The position numbers and the translations under genes were made by a program. A stretch of 64,000 bases of DNA, taken from Sphingopyxis alaskensis RB2256 (GTDB lineage: Bacteria; Pseudomonadota; Alphaproteobacteria; Sphingomonadales; Sphingomonadaceae). Positions 27,078 to 36,500 of this stretch are shown in pieces (position 1 is the first letter of the stretch; each line of letters opens with the position of its first letter). The DNA lies in NCBI RefSeq assembly GCF_000013985.1, contig NC_008048.1:1240001-1304000 (forward strand), read 5' to 3'. The notes below the pieces were generated by a model. The model worked only from the letters and a program-made list of their open reading frames with translations. It had not been told where the DNA came from and did not search any database.

Positions 27078-29084
27078 GTGTTCAAGAAAATCCTGATCGC
27101 CAACCGCGGCGAAATCGCCTGCCGCGTCATCAAGACCGCGCGCCGCATGGGCATCGCGACGGTCGCCGTCTATTCGGACGCCGATGCGCGCGCGCCCTTT
27201 GTCCAGATGGCTGACGAGGCGGTGCATATCGGGCCGTCGCCCGCGTCCGAATCCTATCTGGTCGCCGACAAGATCATCGCCGCGTGCAAGGCGACGGGCG
27301 CCGAGGCGGTGCATCCGGGCTATGGCTTCCTGTCCGAGCGCACCAGCTTCGCCGAGGCGCTCGCGAAGGAAAATATCGCCTTCATCGGCCCGCCGGTGAA
27401 CGCGATCGCGGCGATGGGCGACAAGATCGAGTCGAAGAAGCTCGCGAAAGAGGCGGGGGTCAATGTCGTCCCCGGCTTCGTCGGCGAGATCCGCGACACC
27501 GAACATGCGGTCGAGATTTCGAACGAGATCGGCTATCCGGTGATGATGAAGGCGTCGGCGGGCGGCGGCGGCAAGGGGATGCGCCTCGCCTATGACGAGA
27601 AGGACGTCCGCGAGGGGTTCGAGGCGACCAAGCGCGAGGGGCTCAACAGCTTTGGCGACGACCGCGTGTTTATCGAGAAGTTCATCCTCAACCCGCGCCA
27701 TATCGAAATCCAGATCCTCGGCGATCAGCACGGCAACATTCTCTACCTCAACGAGCGCGAATGCAGCATCCAGCGGCGGCATCAGAAGGTCGTCGAGGAA
27801 GCGCCGTCGCCCTTCGTCACGCCGAAGATGCGTCAGGCGATGGGCGAGCAGTGCGTCGCGCTGGCGCGCGCGGTCGGCTATTACAGCGCAGGCACGGTCG
27901 AGCTGATCGTGTCGGGCGCCGACCCGACGGGCGAGAGCTTCTACTTCCTCGAAATGAACACGCGGCTGCAGGTCGAGCATCCGGTGACCGAGGCGATCAC
28001 CGGCATCGACCTGGTCGAGCAGATGATCCGCGTCGCCGCGGGCGAAAAGCTGGAGATGACGCAGGACGACATCAAGATCGACGGCTGGGCGATCGAGAAT
28101 CGCGTCTATGCCGAAGATCCCTATCGCGGCTTCCTGCCCTCGACCGGGCGGCTCGTGCGCTACCGCACCCCCGTTCCCGCATGGACGGGCGACGAGCGCG
28201 GCGTCGATGGTGTGCGCGTCGATGCGGGGGTTGAGGAGGGCGGCGAGGTGTCGATCTTCTACGACCCGATGATCGCGAAGCTGGTGACATGGGGCAAGAC
28301 GCGCGACGAGGCGGCGGACCTTCAGGTCGCGGCGCTCGACCGTTTCGAGATCGAGGGGCTGGGCCACAATATCGATTTCGTGTCGGCGATCATGCAGCAC
28401 CCGCGCTTCCGCTCGGGCGAACTGACGACGGGCTTTATCGCCGAGGAATATCCCGAGGGGTTCCACGGTGCCGACACCAGCGAGGATGTGACCCAGGCAC
28501 TCGCCGCCATCGCGGGCTTTATGGCGAGCGCCGAAGCCGACCGCGCACGGCGCACCGACGGACAGCTCGGCGACCGGCTCGACCCGCCCGCCAAGTGGCA
28601 GGTGACCATCGGCGGCGCGAGCCACAAGGTGAAGATCGGCCGCAAGCACATCAAGGTCGATGGTGAGAAGGTCGATATCGCGCTCGAATATACGCCGGGC
28701 GACCGGTTGGTGGTCGCCGAGATCGACGATAGCGAGCTTGCGGTGAAGGTCGCCAAAACGCGCACCGGCTGGCGCATGACGACGCGCGGGCGCATCCATG
28801 ACGTGCGCGTGCTGCCTTGGCATGTCGCACCACTCGCAAGCCATATGATCGAGAAGATCCCGCCCGACCTGTCGAAGTTTCTGATCTGCCCGATGCCCGG
28901 CTTGCTTGTCGCGCTGCATGTGGGCGAGGGCGACAAGGTCGAGGCAGGTCAGCCGCTCGCGACGGTCGAGGCGATGAAGATGGAAAATATCCTGCGCGCC
29001 GAAAAAGCGGGCGTTGTGAAGTCGGTCAATGCAGCGCAGGGCGACAGCCTGGCGGTCGATGCCGTGATTTTGGAGATGGAGTGA
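27078..29084 (+). CDS. pccA: Propionyl/acetyl-CoA carboxylase alpha subunit (biotin carboxylase + BCCP)
   Basis: A 668-residue subunit that carboxylates its own biotin using ATP and bicarbonate and hands CO2 to PccB. Order: biotin-carboxylase N-terminal domain (MFKKILIANRGEIACRVI), ATP-grasp (MKASAGGGGKGMRLA; FLEMNTRLQVEHPVTE), BC C-terminal domain, a central BT-type beta domain (about 480-590) and a C-terminal biotinyl domain with Lys634 in VEAMKMEN. GTG start at 27078. It completes the propionyl-CoA block, separated from its frameshifted partner pccB by five genes and two long repeats. Confidence 0.96.
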   Translation: MFKKILIANRGEIACRVIKTARRMGIATVAVYSDADARAPFVQMADEAVHIGPSPASESYLVADKIIAACKATGAEAVHPGYGFLSERTSFAEALAKENIAFIGPPVNAIAAMGDKIESKKLAKEAGVNVVPGFVGEIRDTEHAVEISNEIGYPVMMKASAGGGGKGMRLAYDEKDVREGFEATKREGLNSFGDDRVFIEKFILNPRHIEIQILGDQHGNILYLNERECSIQRRHQKVVEEAPSPFVTPKMRQAMGEQCVALARAVGYYSAGTVELIVSGADPTGESFYFLEMNTRLQVEHPVTEAITGIDLVEQMIRVAAGEKLEMTQDDIKIDGWAIENRVYAEDPYRGFLPSTGRLVRYRTPVPAWTGDERGVDGVRVDAGVEEGGEVSIFYDPMIAKLVTWGKTRDEAADLQVAALDRFEIEGLGHNIDFVSAIMQHPRFRSGELTTGFIAEEYPEGFHGADTSEDVTQALAAIAGFMASAEADRARRTDGQLGDRLDPPAKWQVTIGGASHKVKIGRKHIKVDGEKVDIALEYTPGDRLVVAEIDDSELAVKVAKTRTGWRMTTRGRIHDVRVLPWHVAPLASHMIEKIPPDLSKFLICPMPGLLVALHVGEGDKVEAGQPLATVEAMKMENILRAEKAGVVKSVNAAQGDSLAVDAVILEME

Positions 29085-29100
29085 CCGCAGAATAGAAATG

Positions 29101-29188
29101 CCGTGCTCCCGCAAAGGCGGGAGCCCATCTTCGGTCGGTGCAAATTTGAATCCACCGGCGATGGGTCCCCGCCTTCGCGGGGACACGC
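29101..29188. repeat. Family A paired-hairpin repeat after pccA
   Basis: Arms CCGTGCTCCCGCAAAGGCGG (29101) and GTCCCCGCCTTCGCGGGGAC (29165-29184), each a small hairpin, with GATGGG/CCCATC pairing inside. It lies between pccA and the CsaA-like gene; the open frame through it could be misread as a longer N-terminus of that gene. Confidence 0.8.
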
Positions 29189-29202
29189 GAAGGAAGATCG
29201 CA

Positions 29203-29574
29203 ATGCACCTGAACCACGACACCGACGCCCCCGCCGCCGACCCCATCAGCTTCGACGATTTCCTCCGTGTCGACATCCGGATCGGCACGATCGTCGAAGC
29301 CGCACCCTTTCCCGAAGCGCGCAAGCCCGCGTTCAAGCTGAAGATCGACTTCGGCCCCACGATCGGCGTGAAGAAAAGCAGCGCGCAGATCGTCGAACGG
29401 TACATGCTGGAGGAACTGGTCGGGCGACAGGTCGCCGCGGTCGTCAACTTCCCGCCGCGCCAGATCGGCAAGTTCCTGTCCGAAGTCTTGACGCTGGGCT
29501 TTGCCGACGCCGAAGGCGCGGTGATCCTGTTTGCGCCCGACCGTTCCGTGCCGAACGGATCGCGGCTGTTTTGA
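29203..29574 (+). CDS. CsaA-like tRNA-binding domain protein
   Basis: A 123-residue free-standing OB-fold tRNA-binding domain of the CsaA/YgjH type (FDDFLRVDIRIGTIVEAAPFPEARKPAFKLKIDFG near the start, then VVNFPPRQIGKFLSEVLTLGF and DRSVPNGSRLF at the end). CsaA has been linked to export chaperoning in Bacillus; the real role here is unknown. ATG 29203 follows GAAGGAAGATCG, a good ribosome site. It is complete at normal length and not part of a synthetase. Confidence 0.9.
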   Translation: MHLNHDTDAPAADPISFDDFLRVDIRIGTIVEAAPFPEARKPAFKLKIDFGPTIGVKKSSAQIVERYMLEELVGRQVAAVVNFPPRQIGKFLSEVLTLGFADAEGAVILFAPDRSVPNGSRLF

Positions 29575-29620
29575 CTATTGTGCAGGCTTCGGGGTGGAGA
29601 GCCGGCCCGTCGTCTCTTTC

Positions 29621-29735
29621 GGTTCGCATCGAGCCCTTCGACTGGCTTGCAGGCGCTCCGGATAAACCAGGGTCGAGATGCCTATCGGGGTTGTGCGATG
29701 CCGATGGGTGTCTCGACTTCGCGCGACACAAACGG
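29621..29735. repeat. Family B long repeat, left of the cyclase gene
   Basis: A roughly 115-bp element from GGTTCGCATCGAGCCCTTCG to GACACAAACGG. It contains TTGCAGGCGCTCCGGATAAA and the arms GGTCGAGATGCC / GGGTGTCTCGACTTCG. It is an inverted copy of the element at 30631-30744, so the two bracket the cyclase gene. Confidence 0.85.
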
Positions 29736-29783
29736 ATTGGGGAGGCGGCAACGGATCGTTTCGGTCGTAATCGGTCGTCTGGC

Positions 29784-30551
29784 TCAATCCTCCACCAATG
29801 CCACCGCCCGGATCCACCCCGCGCTGGCGCGTTCGATCTTCACTGGAAAGCAGCTGAAGGTGAAGCCGGTCGCCGGGATCGCCGACAGGTTGGTCAGCTT
29901 CTCGATCTGGTAATAGGGCCGGATGCGGCCCGCCTTGTGGCCCTCCCAGATGATCGAAGGATCGCGCGTTTCGGCCCAGCGCTTGGCCGTGTGGCTGAAC
30001 GGCGCGTCCCAGCTCCACGCGTCGGTGCCGACAACCTGCACGCCGCGCTCGGTGAGGTAAAGCGTCGCCTCGGCGCCCATGCCGCAGCCCTGGTCGATGA
30101 AATTGTCGCTGCCATAGACCGCGCCCGACTGGACGAGCACAATGTCGAAGGGTTGCAGGTCATGCCCGATGCGCGCCAGTTCGGCCTCGACCTCGGCAGC
30201 GCTCACGACATGACCGTGGGGGCGATCCGAAAAGTCTAGCTTCACTCCGGGGCGAAAAAACAGGTCGAGCGGCGCCTCGTCGATCGACGGGGCAGGGGAT
30301 GCGCCGCCGTCGGTGGTCGAATGATAATGCCAGGGCGCGTCCATGTGGGTGCCGTTGTGCGTGCTCAATGACAGCATCTCGACCGCCCAGCCCTCGCCGT
30401 CGGGCAGGTCTTCGCGCGTCAGTCCGGGGAAGAACATCGCAATCTGCTCCCACGTCTGGTCGTGGGTCATATAGCTGATCTGCGGTCGCATCACCGGCGG
30501 GTCGGACACGACGTCGTTGGTGATCGGGATCGAAAGGTCGATGAACTGCAT
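29784..30551 (-). CDS. Cyclase family protein (kynurenine formamidase-like metal hydrolase)
   Basis: A 255-residue member of the cyclase/KynB family (PF04199 type). These are metal-dependent amidases or lactonases. The metal motif STHNGTHMDAPWHYH is near 77-91, and GTDAWSWDAP and the C-terminal FSCFPVKIERASAGWIRAVA are family landmarks. Substrate not decidable; no kynurenine pathway genes are near. I use ATG 30551 (MQFIDLSIPI); an upstream TTG at 30572 adds seven residues only. Inverted family B repeats lie on both sides. Confidence 0.88.
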   Translation of the reverse strand: MQFIDLSIPITNDVVSDPPVMRPQISYMTHDQTWEQIAMFFPGLTREDLPDGEGWAVEMLSLSTHNGTHMDAPWHYHSTTDGGASPAPSIDEAPLDLFFRPGVKLDFSDRPHGHVVSAAEVEAELARIGHDLQPFDIVLVQSGAVYGSDNFIDQGCGMGAEATLYLTERGVQVVGTDAWSWDAPFSHTAKRWAETRDPSIIWEGHKAGRIRPYYQIEKLTNLSAIPATGFTFSCFPVKIERASAGWIRAVALVED

Positions 30552-30630
30552 GATGCACAGCTTGCCATCCAAATGACGTCACGCCAAGAAGGCTTGCGCG
30601 GTGGCGCAGGCCAGCTAAACCCACCCAAAC

Positions 30631-30744
30631 CCGTTTGTGTCGAGCAAAGTCGAGACACCCTTCGCTCGTGCATGTCTTAAGGGCATCTCGACTTTGGTTT
30701 ATCCGGAGCGCCTGCAAGGCAGCCGAAGGGCTCGACGCGAACGG
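30631..30744. repeat. Family B long repeat, right of the cyclase gene
   Basis: From CCGTTTGTGTCGAGCAAAG to CTCGACGCGAACGG. Its reverse complement matches the element at 29621-29735 closely, including CTCCGGATAAACC and TTGCAGGCGC. It lies in the divergent gap between the cyclase and the transporter, so the promoters of both may be affected by it. Confidence 0.85.
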
Positions 30745-30778
30745 GAGGGGACAGGCCGGGGAGGCCAAGGGAGAGCAT

Positions 30779-32422
30779 ATGACCGATGCAGCCGCCGTCG
30801 CCGACCATGGCGCGGTCTATCAGCCGACGCAGAAAGATATCCGCATGGTCATCGCCGCATCGTCGGCGGGGACGGTGTTCGAATGGTATGATTTCTTCAT
30901 CTACGGCACGCTCGCGGCGATCATCGGCAAGGCCTTTTTCCCAAGCGACAATGCGACCCTCGAAACCCTGCTCGTCTGGGCCGGCTTTGCGGTCGGTTTT
31001 GGATTCCGCCCGCTCGGTGCCGTCCTCTTCGGCTTCCTCGGCGACCGGCTGGGCCGCAAATATACCTTCCTCGTAACCGTTACCCTGATGGGCATCGCGA
31101 CTGCGGGGGTCGGGATGATCCCGTCGGCGGCGACGATCGGCGTCGCCGCGCCAATCATCGTCATCCTGCTGCGGATATTGCAGGGGCTCGCGCTTGGTGG
31201 CGAATATGGCGGCGCGGCCATCTATGTCGCCGAACATTCGCCGCCCGGAAAGCGGGGTTTCTATACCAGCTTCATCCAGGCGAGCGTCGTCGGCGGCTTC
31301 GTGCTCAGCCTGATCGTTGTGCTCGGGTGCAAGGCGCTGATGCCCGATGCCGTCTGGGAAAGCTGGGGGTGGCGCGTGCCCTTCCTCCTGTCGCTCATCC
31401 TGCTCGGTATTTCGCTGTGGATGCGCCTCAAACTTTCCGAAAGCCCGGTCTTCCAGGCGATGAAGCAGGAGGGCGAACTGGCGCGTAATCCGCTGAAGGA
31501 AAGCTTTACCTATCCGGGCAATCCGCGGCGCATCTTCATTGCGCTGTTCGGCATCGCTGCCGGGCTCACGGTGATCTGGTACACGGCGATGTTCTCCGGC
31601 CTCTCCTTCCTCAAAGGCCCGATGAAGGTCGAGGAGACCGCCGCCGAAATCATCGTCGGCTGCGCTGCCGCAGTCGGCATGGGCTTTTTCATCTGGGCAG
31701 GCCGCCTGTCGGACCGCATCGGGCGGAAAAAGCCGATCGTGTGGGGCTATGGCGCCACGCTGCTGCTGCTGTTCCCGCTTTTCTGGTGGATGGGAAGCGT
31801 CGGCAATCCCGCGCTGGCCGCTGCGGCCGAAAGGGCGCCGGTGGTCGTCTCCGGCTCGCAATGCAGCTTCGATCCCTTTGCGCAGAGCCAGGCGACCGCG
31901 TGCGGGCGAACGCTGGGTGAACTGACGAAGCTTGGCGTGCCCTATACGGTGGTCGAAACGCCGGGCGGCTTCGACAGCGTCACCGTCCGGATCGGCGGCC
32001 GCGAGGTTGCGGGGGAGGATCCCGCGCTGCTCCGGCCCGCGCTCGAGGCGATGGGTTATGACTTTGCCAAACAGGTTCCCGGCGCGGGGGGCATCGCGAT
32101 CATCTTCCTCGCGCTGCTGGGGCTCAGCGCGCTGTCGGGTTTCACCTATGGGCCGGTCGCGGCCTTGCTGTCGGAAATGTTCCCGCCACATGTGCGTTAT
32201 TCGTCGCTGTCGATTCCCTATCATATCGGCACCGGCTATTTCGGGGGTTTCCTGCCGTTGATCGCCAGCTTCATCATCGCCAAGACGGGCAATGCCTATG
32301 CCGGGCTCTGGTATACATGGGGCGTCGTGCTCGCGGCGTTTCTGATCACCGCCTTCATGCTGAGGGATCCGGTCGAGGGGAAGTGGGATCGCGCCGGCGG
32401 CGCGGCGGCGCCCACGTCCTGA
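30779..32422 (+). CDS. MFS transporter, metabolite:H+ symporter (MHS) type, with a large extra loop
   Basis: An inner-membrane major-facilitator protein of 547 residues, about 100 longer than usual for the MHS (ProP/KgtP/ShiA-like) branch. SSAGTVFEWYDFFIYG near 28-43 is the family start; GDRLGRKYTF and GRLSDRIGRKKPIV are the two MFS loop signatures. An insert of about 95 mostly polar residues (about 340-435) with two cysteines (SQCSFDPFAQSQATACG) splits two late helices and should face the periplasm. Likely carries an organic acid or osmolyte. ATG 30779 follows AAGGGAGAGC. Confidence 0.88.
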   Translation: MTDAAAVADHGAVYQPTQKDIRMVIAASSAGTVFEWYDFFIYGTLAAIIGKAFFPSDNATLETLLVWAGFAVGFGFRPLGAVLFGFLGDRLGRKYTFLVTVTLMGIATAGVGMIPSAATIGVAAPIIVILLRILQGLALGGEYGGAAIYVAEHSPPGKRGFYTSFIQASVVGGFVLSLIVVLGCKALMPDAVWESWGWRVPFLLSLILLGISLWMRLKLSESPVFQAMKQEGELARNPLKESFTYPGNPRRIFIALFGIAAGLTVIWYTAMFSGLSFLKGPMKVEETAAEIIVGCAAAVGMGFFIWAGRLSDRIGRKKPIVWGYGATLLLLFPLFWWMGSVGNPALAAAAERAPVVVSGSQCSFDPFAQSQATACGRTLGELTKLGVPYTVVETPGGFDSVTVRIGGREVAGEDPALLRPALEAMGYDFAKQVPGAGGIAIIFLALLGLSALSGFTYGPVAALLSEMFPPHVRYSSLSIPYHIGTGYFGGFLPLIASFIIAKTGNAYAGLWYTWGVVLAAFLITAFMLRDPVEGKWDRAGGAAAPTS

Positions 32423-32467
32423 CGCGCCCCATTGGCGCGGCGCGCGAAGCCGTATAGGGGCGGGGGG

Positions 32468-33514
32468 ATGATTGCCATCGCTCCGCCGCTCCGCCTCCGT
32501 CTCGATTCCGACGCGCTTATCGCCAACTGGCGCTGGCTCGCGGGGCAGGGTGGTGCGGCGGCGTGCGGCGCGGCGATCAAGGCCGACGGATATGGGCTGG
32601 GCGCGCGCTGGGTGATGGAGCGGCTCGCTGCCGCGGGTTGCCGCGACTTCTTCGTTGCAACCTGGGCCGAGGCTGCGGCGCTGATGCCGCTGCCGCAGGG
32701 CATTTCGGTGTCGGTGCTTCATGGAGTCGGCGCCGCCGACATGGTTGCCGCGCGCCTGCTCCCCGCGCGCCCGGTGCTGAACAGCGTCGAACAGGTGCAG
32801 CGCTGGCGCGATAGCGGCGAGGGGCGGCCGTGCGACGTGATGGTCGATACGGGAATGAACCGCCTCGGCCTGCGGGTCGAAGAGGTGATGGGCGGTGCGC
32901 TCGACGGGCTGGCGATCGACATATTGCTCAGCCACCTTGCCTCGGCCGACGAGGATTGCGGCCAGAATGCGGCGCAGCTGGCGAGTTTTCGATCTTTGCG
33001 CGAGACGATACGGGCACGGCGATACAGCCTCGCCAACAGCGCGGGCATCTGTCTTGGCGCCGACTATGCATTCGACCTGACGCGCCCCGGCATCGCGCTC
33101 TACGGCGGCACGCCGCGCCGCGAAGCGCAGGGACATATACGGCAGGTCGTCTATCCCGAAACGCGCGTGCTACAGTTGCGCGAGGTCCGGGCGGGCGAAA
33201 GCGTCGGTTATGGCGCAACATGGACGGCATCCACGGACACCCGGGTGGCGGTGACCAACATGGGCTATGCCGATGGCTATCTGCGCTGTCATGCCGGGTC
33301 GGGTGGCGCGACCTGGCGGGGCCAGTCGCTGCCGCTGATCGGGCGCGTGTCGATGGATTTGACGGCGTTCGACGCGAGCAGCACAGAGGGGCTGCGCGAG
33401 GACGACTGGCTGGCGATCGAATATGACCTGCCGACGCGCGCGGCGGCCAGCGGCCTGTCGCAATATGAGCTGCTGACGGGATTGGGGAGCCGGTTCGGGC
33501 GCGGGTGGACGTAA
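32468..33514 (+). CDS. alr: Alanine racemase
   Basis: PLP enzyme of 348 residues that makes D-alanine for peptidoglycan. The PLP lysine is Lys38 in GAAIKADGYGLGA; SLANSAGI and PGIALYGG bind the cofactor; the second catalytic residue is the tyrosine of ESVGYGATW, and GRVSMDLTAFD is the late conserved block. ATG 32468 matches the family start; 12 residues further upstream are open but lack support. About 45 bp after the transporter, same strand. Confidence 0.95.
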   Translation: MIAIAPPLRLRLDSDALIANWRWLAGQGGAAACGAAIKADGYGLGARWVMERLAAAGCRDFFVATWAEAAALMPLPQGISVSVLHGVGAADMVAARLLPARPVLNSVEQVQRWRDSGEGRPCDVMVDTGMNRLGLRVEEVMGGALDGLAIDILLSHLASADEDCGQNAAQLASFRSLRETIRARRYSLANSAGICLGADYAFDLTRPGIALYGGTPRREAQGHIRQVVYPETRVLQLREVRAGESVGYGATWTASTDTRVAVTNMGYADGYLRCHAGSGGATWRGQSLPLIGRVSMDLTAFDASSTEGLREDDWLAIEYDLPTRAAASGLSQYELLTGLGSRFGRGWT

Positions 33515-33533
33515 TAGTAGAGGCGCGTTCACG

Positions 33534-33562
33534 AAAAAAAGGGGCCGTCTTGCGACGGCCCC
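33534..33562 (-). terminator. Intrinsic terminator of the TonB-dependent receptor gene
   Basis: Read leftward: GGGGCCGTC-GCAA-GACGGCCCC followed by seven T. It begins 22 bp past the receptor's stop codon. Perfect 9-bp stem, GNRA-type loop and U-tract make it the clearest terminator in the window. Rightward, for alr, the hairpin lacks a T-run. Confidence 0.93.
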
Positions 33563-33584
33563 CAATTGGTCGGTTAGCCCAGAG

Positions 33585-36500
33585 TTAGAGCGAAGCCTGG
33601 ATTCCCGCGTAGAAGAAGCGGCCCTGAACAGGGAAAATACCGCTTCCGGCACCCGTGCCGGTCAGGTCGAACGGCGGGCGCGTATCAAACACATTGTCCA
33701 CGCCGAAATAGAAGCGGTATTTGTCATCCGGTTCGAAACCGACACGGAACGCGTGATACAGTCGATCCGGATACTTCCTGAAGGGGAAGGCGTCAGGGTT
33801 CGTCGGTGGACGCCCCTGATGGGAATGCTGGACTTCCCATGCATCGACCGCTTGTTTGCCGACATAACGCGCACTGTAACCGACATCGATTGTGCCGAAG
33901 TCCACATTGGCGTTAAAGTTGGCCGCCCAGATGGGGTCACCCAGCGTTCCGTGGATACGCGTCGAACGCGAAGGATCCGTGATGAAGGAAAAATCTTCGC
34001 GATTAAGGTTGTATGTGGCGACGCCGCGCAGGTTGAGCATGACGCCATTGTCGAACGTGCGACGATAAGAGACGTCGAAGTCGACACCTTCCGCCTTGCG
34101 CGCCGCGAAGTTGAACGGCTGGTTGAGAAAGGCGGGGCCGAGAACCGGGAAGTTCAGCGTCGGCTGACCAGGGGCCGGAACACGATTTGCCTGCCCATCG
34201 AAGGTGAAGTCGATGAGCGGGTTGGGGTCGCGGCGGCGGAAGACTGCAGCACAGAACGGATTGTCCAGCCCAACCGGATCGTCATAGCAGCGATTGATGA
34301 TCGCCTGACCCGTTAATCCCTGGATCACATTGGTGACCTTGATTCGGTAATAGTCAACTGTGATCGCGAGACCGGGCACGAACCTGGGCTGGAACACGCC
34401 ACCAATTGTCAGACTTTTCCCAACCTCAGGAATCAGATTGGGGTTGCCCTGATTGAAACCGGAAACGCCCGACGCCGGGGTGTTCACCCACGGTATCGTG
34501 TTTCCATCGACGACCATCGTTGTCGGAATGCCGGCCGCGGCACAGTTGCGGACACGGTTCGGATTGTCGTTGATGACCGTCTGACTGCACGGGTCGATGA
34601 GTCCGTTGGCGAAAGTTTCAGACCGGGTGGCGAACAGATTGCCAAGATTGGGTGCCCGAACCGACCGGGCATAGCCCGCGCGGAAACGTATATCGGGAAT
34701 TGGTGCATATATGCCGCCGAAGTTATAGGCCCAGACACCACCGACGGATCCGCCATAGTCCGAATATCGGGCCGCACCCTCAAGCGTCAGTTCGTGCGCC
34801 AGCGGAACGTCGCGCAGCATCGGAATCCGCAGTTCGCCGAACACTTCCTTGATTTCCACCGAGGGTGGTTCAAAGACTGCTATCGCATTGAGGAAAGTTG
34901 CCCCCGAACGCGTGAAGGGGTCGAAGGCTGAATAAGCGTCTTCCCGACGATATTCGCCGCCGATGGCGAATCCGACCGGGCCGCCCGGAAGGCTGAAGAA
35001 CCCCTCGGTACTGCCTGAGAGGAACGCAACCGCATTGATCTGCTCCGCCCATTGCTCGCGAGACGACGTGTAGAGCACATAGTCTTTCGCCGCCTGCGAT
35101 GGCGCACCAAAGCCAAACGGGTTCAGCGGAGCGCAGGCAGGATCGTCATTTGCCGGGTTCGCGTCCGCGTTGACGGCGCAAACAATCTGGCCCGCAGAAT
35201 TGCGCACCGCATTAGTCGCGCGGTTGAACTTGGCAACGTCGACGTTGCCGCCGGTTTCATAATAGGTCTCAGTCCGACCGTAGTTGAACGCAACTTCATA
35301 GGTCAGGTTCGAACTGGTGCCGAGATCGCCACGCACACCGGCGACAATTCGGTAGGTTTCGCGGCGATGGTCTTCCGCGCGCGTACCAAGATCGTTATTG
35401 AAGCGCTGCATCTGGAAGGTCGTCGCGCCCGGAGCCAGAATCGTCTGCAGCGTCTGGCGGGCCTGATCCGTCAGAAACGGGTTGTTGATCGAGAAGATCG
35501 GGTTGAGAGCGCTGGCGATAAAGGTCGGCTGCGTCGATTGCTGCGTCGCATTGATTCTGACGTACTTGGCTTCAATGAAAGGCTCGAACGCCGGCGATAT
35601 CTCCACATGAGAAAGCAGGTTGACAGCGATGCGCTCGATCCCGGGAAGCAGCATCGCGTCCTCCAGACCCGATGCACCCAAGCCAAACAGCGCGGAGCCG
35701 CCCGCGCCACGATTGTCGACCAGCCCATTTTCCGGTCCATTGCGAAGCAACGTACCGTCAGGCTGGAATGCGTAATTGTAAGAGAAACGACCGCCCGAGG
35801 TCGGCGAAAGCTCGCCGGTGCAGACCGCGGCGACTCGCGCTGCATTGGTTCCGGTTGCCGCGGGGCAACTGGTGAGGACCATGCCGCCGAGCGACACTGT
35901 ATTGAAGGTGAAGCCCGCCGGAAGGAAGCGCGTATTGGGAACACCGTTATTGTTTCGGTTGGGAACCGGCGTCGGAACGCCATTTACCAACCTGAACGCC
36001 GGCTCAACGACTTCAAAACCCGCCGGCCCAACTCCGGTCTCGGCTCCCAGATAGCTACGATCAGCGAAAAAAACCGGGTTTGCGCGGGCATATTCGACAG
36101 CCACCGCGACATTTGCGCGGCCATCCATGAAGTTTTTGCCCGCGATACCCGAAACGAAATATGAGCCGCGATCGCCGTAGGTGGACACGCCTCCCTGACC
36201 ACGAAGCTTGATCCCATCGAAATCGCGCTTGGTAATGAAGTTGACCACGCCGGCGACGGCATCCGAACCATAGATTGCGGAATTGCCCCCCGTGATGACA
36301 TCAACACGCTCAAGTAGGTCGACCGGGATCGTGTTGGTATCGACGTCATACGATCCCGGAGAAGACGTGACGTGACGCCGACCATTAACAAGAACGAGCG
36401 TACGTTCCGTGCCGAGGCCGCGAAGGTCCAGCAAGTTGATGCCGGCGGTGCCGATAAAGCGCGTAGAGTTTGCCTGGCTGAACGTGGCACGCAGCGAAGG

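Noticed and set aside
26904..29471. 855-codon leftward open frame opposite pccA
   Set aside because: Shadow of the carboxylase gene with no domain; its start region crosses palindromic repeats.
30677..33136. 819-codon leftward open frame opposite the transporter and alr
   Set aside because: Antisense of two identified genes, low-complexity Arg/Asp/Gly content.
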